In this document: positions 24,768 through 31,625 of the stretch, piece after piece
How the letters are laid out: every line of letters starts with the position of its first letter
Position numbering within the stretch: position 1 is the first letter of the stretch
Translations under genes and position numbers: made by a program
Assembly: GCA_013335175.1 (NCBI GenBank)
Contig: JAAXWC010000001.1
Span: 62,001 to 126,000, forward strand
Length of the DNA stretch: 64,000 nucleotides
Source of the DNA: Candidatus Roizmanbacteria bacterium
Lineage (GTDB): Bacteria > Patescibacteriota > Microgenomatia > UBA1406 > GWC2-37-13
Direction of reading: 5' to 3'
The notes under the pieces: generated by a model
What the model was told of the DNA's origin: nothing
Database searches by the model: none
What the model saw: the letters and a program-made list of their open reading frames with translations, nothing else

Positions 24768-26601
24768 CGTTGGCATCTATTTCTTCAAATTGCATCAGAT
24801 CTTCAGAAGACCCGGAGTGTGGAATTTTGTGAACTGCCAAGTGAATGAATCTTCCTAAATAAGGGCGCAATGCTGTCTGGAGAGCTTCTCCAATTCCCCC
24901 ATACGGGTAGTGATCTTCAACAACCATTACGAACTCTTTATGTTCTACGAGGGTTTTTATTTCTTCCGGGGAAAAAGGTTTTACTGAATATACGTCTGCA
25001 ACGGTAACAAATATATTTTTTTCTCGAAGATGCTGATACGCTTTTCGTGTTTGGTGAAGGGTAATTCCTGCAGCAAAAATGACTCCGGTATCCTGGGGTG
25101 AGGAGTGGACAATTTTGATCTTGCCAGAGGGAAATTCATCGTTTAGATTATAAATCACTGGTGTTTTTTCCCGGGTGGTACGAATATAAAACAAACCATC
25201 TTGTTTAGCAGATTCGACAACAAGTTTTTCCGTTTGAAAAGGATCTGCGGGGTAATACACGGTACTTTTTAGTATGCTTCTCATCATGGAAATATCTTCG
25301 AGTCCCATTTGGGAAGAACCATCCGGGCCAATAGAAACACCAGCATGAGAGCCGGCGAGTTTTATGGTGCCATGGGAATACTGGGCCATACGGATTTGAT
25401 CAAATGCACGGGTAAAAAATGCTGCGAATGTTGCTATGAATGGCAAAAAACCGAGCTTAGAAAATCCAAGTGCTACGGAAACCATGTTTTGCTCGGCAAT
25501 AAAAATTTCAAAAAAACGTTCGGGAAAGTGATTTTGAAATTGCTCAGTGCCAGTAGAGTTGGCAAGTTCTGCATCAAGAACAACAAGTCGAGGATTGATC
25601 TCTCCTATTTTTACCAGAGCATTCCCATATGCTTCACGTGTGGCAATGAGTGAATCGGAAGGGTACTTTGTATATTGTATGGTTGTCCAGTCGACTGCTG
25701 GTGCGGTACAAGAACGGTAGCTTTCTGGTTTGGTGAGAGGAACAATGAGACCTGGGGAAAGTTCTCCTATTTCCCGGATGGCTTGTTCTAATAGCTCAGG
25801 TGGGAGTGCTTTCCCGTGCCAGTTTTCCTTATCTTCCAAAAATGAAATACCAGCGCCTTTTTTTGTTTTCGCTATGAGGATAGTTGGGCGTGTGGTGTTG
25901 AGGAGAAGAGCTTCTAATTGAGAGAATGCATTTTGTACGTCCGATTCACTGTTGCCATCATTTATTACGATCGTATTCCATCCAAACGACTCAAATCGTT
26001 TCTGATACGTTTCTACATCCCATCCGAGCATTGTTTCTCCCCGTTGACCCAAACGATTTACGTCAAGAATGCCTACAATAGTTGAGAGTTGATAATAACT
26101 GGCAAGCTGTGCTGCTTCCCAGACCTGACCTTCTGCAACTTCGGAATCTCCCATGAGAACATACACCCGTGGTTTACGCTGCATATCTATCTGTAATTGA
26201 TTCATCTGTAATCGTTGTCCGAGTGCCATCCCTATTGCCACGGAAAGGCCTTGTCCCAGGCTTCCCGTTGCTACATCTATCCCAGGCATGGGCGGTACCG
26301 GGTGTCCTTCAAGACGAGAATCGATTTTTCGTAACGTAGACAATTCTTCAGGTGAAAGTATTCCTGCTACGGCAAGTAACGAGTAAAGGAGGGGCACGGC
26401 ATGACCTTTGGAGAAAATTACTCTGTCGTTAAAGAGATTATCTTCCCTTTCAAAGTCGTGCAGAAAATGGCCATCAAAAAACAAATGTGCCATTAGTTCC
26501 ACTGCCGAAAGAGCAGATGTCGGGTGCCCGGTTCCTGCTTTGGTAGTGGATGTAAGAATAGAGGAACGAAGTAATTTTGTGATTTCTGTGAAAGGTACCA
26601 T
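24742..26601 (-). CDS. tkt: Transketolase, fused N- and C-terminal halves
   Basis: 619 residues, close to the shorter animal-like transketolase form. The thiamine-diphosphate motif is GDSEVAEGQVWEAAQLASYY with N about 30 residues on (LDVNRLGQ). The pyrimidine-binding domain has the catalytic Glu in IAEQNMVSVALG. The C-terminal domain starts near residue 485 (GVIFAAGITLHQTRKA). It transfers two-carbon units in the non-oxidative pentose phosphate pathway and so supplies ribose in genomes with limited central metabolism. TATGAT lies 8 nt before the ATG; no ribosome-binding site. Confidence 0.95.
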   Translation of the reverse strand: MVPFTEITKLLRSSILTSTTKAGTGHPTSALSAVELMAHLFFDGHFLHDFEREDNLFNDRVIFSKGHAVPLLYSLLAVAGILSPEELSTLRKIDSRLEGHPVPPMPGIDVATGSLGQGLSVAIGMALGQRLQMNQLQIDMQRKPRVYVLMGDSEVAEGQVWEAAQLASYYQLSTIVGILDVNRLGQRGETMLGWDVETYQKRFESFGWNTIVINDGNSESDVQNAFSQLEALLLNTTRPTILIAKTKKGAGISFLEDKENWHGKALPPELLEQAIREIGELSPGLIVPLTKPESYRSCTAPAVDWTTIQYTKYPSDSLIATREAYGNALVKIGEINPRLVVLDAELANSTGTEQFQNHFPERFFEIFIAEQNMVSVALGFSKLGFLPFIATFAAFFTRAFDQIRMAQYSHGTIKLAGSHAGVSIGPDGSSQMGLEDISMMRSILKSTVYYPADPFQTEKLVVESAKQDGLFYIRTTREKTPVIYNLNDEFPSGKIKIVHSSPQDTGVIFAAGITLHQTRKAYQHLREKNIFVTVADVYSVKPFSPEEIKTLVEHKEFVMVVEDHYPYGGIGEALQTALRPYLGRFIHLAVHKIPHSGSSEDLMQFEEIDANAIVQAVLP

Positions 26602-26644
26602 TACGTATAATCATACTTCGATTTGTGGTAAGATACAAATACAT

Positions 26645-28945
26645 ATGGGGATAGATGAAGGCAACGAAAATTTGCCTAGAACACAATCTGCTGAAAAGCC
26701 ATTAGCGTTACCTTCACGTGTCGAGCAAATAGCACGTAAAGAATTTAATTTGGAGGAGGAGACAAAACGAACCCTTCAGGAATTGGGAATCGATTTGGGT
26801 GAATCGGATGATCCAATAAAACAAAAAGAAATAAAAAAAACTCTTGAATTTATCGGGAGACACATGTTTGATCGCGGATCGACTCAAAAGTTACCAGCTC
26901 TTGATGGAAAACAATATGATTTTGTCCCCGGACATGAAGAAGTGTATATGGGAGAGTTGCCTGGGCTTCCCATTTTTGCTTCCGGGATGGAGAAGCTGTT
27001 GGTAGAGAACGGATATGAGGCCGTGGCCATGGTAGATATTAAAAATACCTACTTCGCAAATAATGTTTCTCGTGAATTGGGAGATCGTCTTCTTCGGTTG
27101 GGGAGCAACTATCTCTTAGAAAAATTTTCAAACTGTAAGTTAGTCCGTTGGGGAGGGGATGAGTTCATTATTCTAAAAAAAAAGGGGGCAATAACCAGTC
27201 TCGATGCTTATGTTTCGGCGAATGGTGAAGAGCAACTAAGGAAAGATAAAGAGTTAAAAGAAGAGTTACAAGCGGAGTTTCGTACACAGAAAGGATTCTA
27301 CTCTGATGTAAACCTCAATGAAGTTGAAAAAGGGGAAAAACAGAAGCATATTAGGGTAAAAAGTATGGGGTTTAAATTTGAAACGTCGGTTCCCGTTTCG
27401 AGGGATTTTTATGCGGATGGGGTATACTCTGTTGCACATAGACTCCATGTATTCGCCGAGATGTTCCCGGAAATGGATTTTATGCGAACAAAGGAAGATA
27501 ATGACGATACGAGAAAATTGATCACTCTTTTAGAAGCATCTGCCTACCATTCATTGCTACATAGATGTGTTGAAGAGTATAACTACCCTTCGGAAAAAAC
27601 TCCAGAAGAAATTACAAACACGCAGAGGACGTTTAATGTATATACGGATGTAGAGGATTGGGCGCGATCGCTCGTGAAACATGCAGTTCCCAGGACTGAT
27701 GGTCGACAGCTGCGTATGCATTTGGTGAAAATTTCATCACCGGGAACAATAAAAAAGATAAATGATGGTGAAAGTCATGATATGGGCGATGAATTTATAA
27801 AAGATTTTAAAGTAAGCGAAGAGTTACGACGATTCGTGGATAATCTCGATTTACGGAAGAAAGCGAAAGAAGAAAAACTTCCCTTCAACTTATTGGTGCG
27901 CGGTACGGAAACATTCATGGCATACTGGGATTTTGAAGAACCAGTTGATGAAGAACCAGTTGATGAAAAATTTCGTGAACATCTGCTCTCTCTGACGTTG
28001 CGAGATATGCTTTATGCAGAAAATAGATTAGAAGCAGATTTTTACGGCAACCCACATAAATGGGATGAGTATTATGCGCAAATAAAAAATAAAAATAAAA
28101 ATAAAACACGGAGATTCCCTTTTATTATGACCACACTACCCGCTAATAATTTACTAAAGGAGATTCACACAATAATTACAGGAGGGCAAGATGAAACTTC
28201 TGTGCGTTCAGCACTGATATCGGTGGTCCAACCATCGAATGATTGGAGCAACGTGATGGCGTTGATGCGCAACTACTTTGATGTCTCAGAAAAATATAGT
28301 AATGAAGAGTATATGGTCGCGCTCAGAAATGGAGTTTCCCGCATGAGATGGGTACATAATCAAGATTTGTCTCAGTACGCAGAGTGGCTCATTCCCAATA
28401 GTTATTATAATCCCTTCGATAAGCGAGGTAAAACTCGATTAGAACAACTTGGTATTAAAATTGAAACACATGAAGATGATAGCGTTACATTCCGCTGGGT
28501 AAGAACGTTCTTTCCGAAAGGGGAACAAAGTGCGACGGTGAAATACAAAAAATTGCAAAATACGCAACAAGCAAAAGAAACCGCACCTGTCTATTACGTT
28601 CCTGAAGAGAACGAAGATATTCTGACAGTGTTAGAAATGTTTCGTGATAGAGCTATAGAGACTATTGGAGAGACGAAGGAGAAAGCGGATAGCCAATCTG
28701 GTATATCGAGAGGTATAATACAAGGTATTCTAAAGCATGCCTCTGTATTAAAACCAGAAGAGGTAGCTGCTTTAAAAAGGTCGGATGAATTATGGCAGCA
28801 CGGTGGTATTGTAGTGCGTCGCTATAATGCAGCTATGTTAGGTGAAGTATACCCATCGGAAAAAGATATAGAACAATTGCAGGAGCGTATTTCAAAGTCT
28901 ACCTCGTTACCTGATAACTCTGTACAGCCTGAAGAAGTTTCTTAG
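26645..28945 (+). CDS. Large cytoplasmic protein with a GGDEF domain
   Basis: 766 residues from ATG 26645; a longer frame into the transketolase gene is unlikely. Residues ~115-190 contain AMVDIKNTYFANNVSRELGD and then LVRWGGDEFIILKK, so the GGDEF signature is intact and the preceding metal/nucleotide loop is recognisable but divergent. The GGDEF domain seems interrupted by a ~60-residue charged insert. The remaining ~550 residues match nothing I know. They include a short tandem EEPVDEEPVDE and a lysine/asparagine run. No membrane helix or EAL domain is seen. Diguanylate cyclase activity is possible, but a degenerate sensor role is equally likely. The last 47 bp overlap convergent tyrS. Confidence 0.7.
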   Translation: MGIDEGNENLPRTQSAEKPLALPSRVEQIARKEFNLEEETKRTLQELGIDLGESDDPIKQKEIKKTLEFIGRHMFDRGSTQKLPALDGKQYDFVPGHEEVYMGELPGLPIFASGMEKLLVENGYEAVAMVDIKNTYFANNVSRELGDRLLRLGSNYLLEKFSNCKLVRWGGDEFIILKKKGAITSLDAYVSANGEEQLRKDKELKEELQAEFRTQKGFYSDVNLNEVEKGEKQKHIRVKSMGFKFETSVPVSRDFYADGVYSVAHRLHVFAEMFPEMDFMRTKEDNDDTRKLITLLEASAYHSLLHRCVEEYNYPSEKTPEEITNTQRTFNVYTDVEDWARSLVKHAVPRTDGRQLRMHLVKISSPGTIKKINDGESHDMGDEFIKDFKVSEELRRFVDNLDLRKKAKEEKLPFNLLVRGTETFMAYWDFEEPVDEEPVDEKFREHLLSLTLRDMLYAENRLEADFYGNPHKWDEYYAQIKNKNKNKTRRFPFIMTTLPANNLLKEIHTIITGGQDETSVRSALISVVQPSNDWSNVMALMRNYFDVSEKYSNEEYMVALRNGVSRMRWVHNQDLSQYAEWLIPNSYYNPFDKRGKTRLEQLGIKIETHEDDSVTFRWVRTFFPKGEQSATVKYKKLQNTQQAKETAPVYYVPEENEDILTVLEMFRDRAIETIGETKEKADSQSGISRGIIQGILKHASVLKPEEVAALKRSDELWQHGGIVVRRYNAAMLGEVYPSEKDIEQLQERISKSTSLPDNSVQPEEVS

Positions 28946-29975
28946 CCTCTTCATTTTCTTCAAAATGCTTTCGTACCGGTTGCAGGATTTCATCAAGCAT
29001 TTTTATGACCGTCGCTTTCAAATCCATGGGATGAAGCTGTTTTTCAGCAAAGGTTTTTTCGAGTTCAGCATAAGAATGAAAGGTGAGATTTCCACCAAAT
29101 TTTTCCGGACGTTCAATAACCATCGTGTCATATTTTTCAAAGAGAAGATATTTGCAATATTCAAGAATCGGATTTTCCGTTATTACTCCTTCTGGGCACC
29201 ATGCCTTGGTAATCTTTCGCTGAATATCTTCACGGGTATCGGTCATGAAAATAGAACTATCAGGCTTTGATTTGGACATTTTTAACTCGATTGTACGTTT
29301 TGTTTTATCTTCTGTTTCTGTGGCAGGGGTACCTAACCCCATGAGCATATGATGGCTTACAACTACTGGTTTCCAGTAGCCAAGTTGTTCCCCGATTTCA
29401 CGTGCCAGCATATTTACTTTTCGCTGATCCATCCCTAGTTGGGTAATATTTGCTCCAAGCATAAAAATATCTGCTACCTGCATACACGGATAAATAATTT
29501 GAGCAGCAGTGAGATCCATAGATTCCTCTCTCCCCATAATTTCGGCGGTACGAATAAATCGTTTCAGCGAGTTTGTTTTGGCAATTTGAAGAACCAATTT
29601 CCAGTAATTATGATCCTTTACTAGTTCAGAAGCCCAGATAAATTCCACGTTCGTTAAATCCATCCCACAGGCCTTCCATACTTCGATAAAATATTTCCCG
29701 GTCGTTTGAATTTTATCGAGGTCGCCTCCCATTTTATTATTCGCCCAAGCGTGCCAATCGGCAACCCACATTTTGAACTTCACCCCGGTCTTTGTCATTT
29801 TATTGATATTAATCGCACGCAGTACGCCCTGAGCAATATGGATCTGTCCAGAAGGTTCAAAGCCATCATACGCTACGAGTGGTTCTCCCGAATCATAGAG
29901 CTTTTTTATGTCTTCTTCGGTAATAATTTCCTCACCAACTTCCCGCACAAGATTAAGTTTTTCCTCAGTAGTCAT
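28899..29975 (-). CDS. tyrS: Tyrosyl-tRNA synthetase, archaeal/eukaryotic type
   Basis: 358 residues from ATG 29975. Class I signatures: EPSGQIHIAQG (HIGH variant) and KMSKSKPDSS. The layout, with no C-terminal S4 domain and with VADWHAWANNKMGGDLDKIQ, is that of the archaeal/eukaryotic TyrRS rather than the common bacterial one. It charges tRNA-Tyr. It is divergent from trpS across 28 bp and its 3' end overlaps the GGDEF gene by 47 bp. The TATAAT box lies 6 nt before the ATG. Confidence 0.93.
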   Translation of the reverse strand: MTTEEKLNLVREVGEEIITEEDIKKLYDSGEPLVAYDGFEPSGQIHIAQGVLRAININKMTKTGVKFKMWVADWHAWANNKMGGDLDKIQTTGKYFIEVWKACGMDLTNVEFIWASELVKDHNYWKLVLQIAKTNSLKRFIRTAEIMGREESMDLTAAQIIYPCMQVADIFMLGANITQLGMDQRKVNMLAREIGEQLGYWKPVVVSHHMLMGLGTPATETEDKTKRTIELKMSKSKPDSSIFMTDTREDIQRKITKAWCPEGVITENPILEYCKYLLFEKYDTMVIERPEKFGGNLTFHSYAELEKTFAEKQLHPMDLKATVIKMLDEILQPVRKHFEENEEAKKLLQAVQSYQVTR

Positions 29976-29981
29976 GGAGAT

Positions 29982-29997
29982 ATTATAGTAGTATAAT
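29982..29997. promoter_or_regulatory. Face-to-face TATAAT boxes of tyrS and trpS
   Basis: Minus-strand TATAAT at 29987-29982 and plus-strand TATAAT at 29992-29997, each 6 nt from its ATG. Both promoters fit in a 28-bp gap, so the -35 region of each lies inside the other gene. Both mRNAs should be leaderless. Confidence 0.7.
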
Positions 29998-30003
29998 GTC
30001 CTC

Positions 30004-31011
30004 ATGTCCACAAAAAAAGAAATTATATTTTCCGGTATTCAGCCTTCGGGGAATCTTCATCTTGGCAATTATTTAGGAGCAATTCAACAGTGGGTTGACA
30101 TGCAAAAGCGGCTTTCTCCGGAAGATACGCTCATTTTTTGTATTGTTGATTTACACGCAATTACGGTGTATCAGGATCCAAAAATTCTACGTCAGAAAAT
30201 TCGGGAAGTGGCAGCAATGTATCTTGCCTGTGGTATTGATCCGAAGAATGCCCATATTTTTGTGCAATCGGAAAATCCTGATCACACTTATCTTTCGTGG
30301 GTGCTCGACTGTGTTGTCCCGTATGGTCAAATGCTCCGCATGACCCAGTTTAAAGATAAAAGTCAAAAACAACAGGAGGGGACAACCGTCGGATTATTTA
30401 ATTATCCTGCGCTGATGGCAGCAGACATCCTCTTGTACGATACCACAACGGTACCTGTTGGAGAAGATCAGAAACAGCATATTGAACTTACCCGCGATGT
30501 TGCAGAAAAATTTAACAGCATGTACGGGGAAACATTTGTACTTCCCAAGGATCAGATAGACACGAGTGCTGCACGAATTATGAGCTTACAAAATCCACTT
30601 TCTAAAATGAGTAAATCGGATGCCGATCCATTTGGCTCCATCTATTTGCTTGATGAACCGGATGAAATGATCAAAAAATTGAAACGCGCGGTTACCGATT
30701 CGGGAAGTGCCGTTTCCTCGGAAAATCTTTCGCCTGCATTGACAAATCTTATCTCCATATTTGGGAAGGTCACTAATAGATCATTCGAGCAGGTTTTGAA
30801 GACCTGTGAAGGGTTGTCGTACGGTGCATTTAAGACACAATTAGGTGAAGCTGTTGTTGCAAAGTTTGAACCGATTCAAAAAAAATATCGGGCGTTATTG
30901 GAGGAATCTGGAGAGTTGGATCGAATCTTAGATCAGGGATGTGCGGCGGTGTCGGTGTACTCGTCGGCAAAGATACAGGTGGTGAAAGAACGGGTTGGCC
31001 TTGGGAGGTGA
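30004..31011 (+). CDS. trpS: Tryptophanyl-tRNA synthetase
   Basis: 335 residues, bacterial type. HIGH motif in GIQPSGNLHLGNYLGA, KMSKS motif as SKMSKSDADPFGS. VPVGEDQKQHIELTRDVAEK is the conserved tryptophan/dimer region. It charges tRNA-Trp. Two aminoacyl-tRNA synthetases share this divergent promoter region. Confidence 0.97.
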   Translation: MSTKKEIIFSGIQPSGNLHLGNYLGAIQQWVDMQKRLSPEDTLIFCIVDLHAITVYQDPKILRQKIREVAAMYLACGIDPKNAHIFVQSENPDHTYLSWVLDCVVPYGQMLRMTQFKDKSQKQQEGTTVGLFNYPALMAADILLYDTTTVPVGEDQKQHIELTRDVAEKFNSMYGETFVLPKDQIDTSAARIMSLQNPLSKMSKSDADPFGSIYLLDEPDEMIKKLKRAVTDSGSAVSSENLSPALTNLISIFGKVTNRSFEQVLKTCEGLSYGAFKTQLGEAVVAKFEPIQKKYRALLEESGELDRILDQGCAAVSVYSSAKIQVVKERVGLGR

Positions 31012-31012
31012 G

Positions 31013-31040
31013 TTGACAAATACCTAAGATTTTGTATACT
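31013..31040 (+). promoter_or_regulatory. Consensus promoter of the RRM gene
   Basis: TTGACA at 31013-31018, a 16-bp spacer, and TATACT at 31035-31040 with a TG just upstream. It starts two bases after the trpS stop. Transcription would begin near 31047, about 170 nt before the RRM start codon. Confidence 0.75.
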
Positions 31041-31046
31041 AACTTG

Positions 31047-31219
31047 TAGTTACTCAAGTTGTTTCTGAAAACGAAGCATACGTTTTGGTTCTGTGAATTT
31101 TATTTTTTTTGTTTTTCTGTTATATCTTCTTTTTTCTACCTCTTCTTGGATGAAGGTATCTTCTTCTTTTCCTTTTTTGAATACTAATAGTAGTATGCTA
31201 CGAAAGGAGGTGAATACAC
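31047..31219 (+). promoter_or_regulatory. Long structured 5' leader of the RRM gene
   Basis: About 170 nt, U- and pyrimidine-rich. A hairpin pairs AAAACG with CGTTTT near 31067-31086. A later one involves AGTAGTATGCTA near 31190. The leader ends in AAAGGAGGTGA (31203-31213), a full match to the 16S rRNA 3' end, 8-9 nt before the ATG. CCTTTT runs in the leader could mask it. A cold-shock-type thermosensor or autoregulation is an inference. Confidence 0.5.
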
Positions 31220-31558
31220 ATGAATAAAAAACTGTATGTCGGGAATCTTTTGTACGAAGTAACAGATGAAGAACTGCGTGATTTTTTCTCACAAGCAGGA
31301 ACGGTAATTTCTGCATCCGTTGTTCGCTTTCACGATAGTGGACGATCAAAGGGATTTGCATTTGTTGAATTTGACACAGAAGAAGAAGCCCAAAAAGCCG
31401 TGGATATGTTTAATAACCAAGACTACAAAGGCAGACAACTTCTTGTTTCAGAGGCACGTCCTCCGAAACCACGCACTTTTGGTGACAGACCTTCTTATGG
31501 AGATCGACCACCACGTCGCAATGGGTTTCGACGTGATTATCAGGGAGATGATATATAA
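31220..31558 (+). CDS. Single-RRM RNA-binding protein
   Basis: 112 residues. One RNA recognition motif at 2-80, with RNP2 as KLYVGNL and RNP1 as KGFAFVEF. A short Arg/Gly/Pro-rich tail follows (GDRPSYGDRPPRRNGFRRD). This matches the small cyanobacterial-type RNA-binding proteins, many of which are cold-induced and act as RNA chaperones. It has its own promoter, long leader and perfect Shine-Dalgarno, and is followed by a terminator. Confidence 0.93.
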   Translation: MNKKLYVGNLLYEVTDEELRDFFSQAGTVISASVVRFHDSGRSKGFAFVEFDTEEEAQKAVDMFNNQDYKGRQLLVSEARPPKPRTFGDRPSYGDRPPRRNGFRRDYQGDDI

Positions 31559-31584
31559 TTTTCACGTGTTGAAACAATAAAAAG

Positions 31585-31608
31585 AGCCAGGGAAACCTGG
31601 CTTTTTTT
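31585..31608 (+). terminator. Intrinsic terminator after the RRM gene
   Basis: Stem AGCCAGG / CCTGGCT with a GAAA tetraloop, followed by seven T. It separates the RRM transcript from the leuS promoter, whose TATAAT begins at 31611. Confidence 0.92.
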
Positions 31609-31625
31609 GTTATAATAATCTCGAT

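Noticed and set aside
26408..26644. 79-codon N-terminal extension of the GGDEF protein
   Set aside because: It would overlap the transketolase start and its promoter; its sequence lacks protein character and ATG 26645 is better placed.
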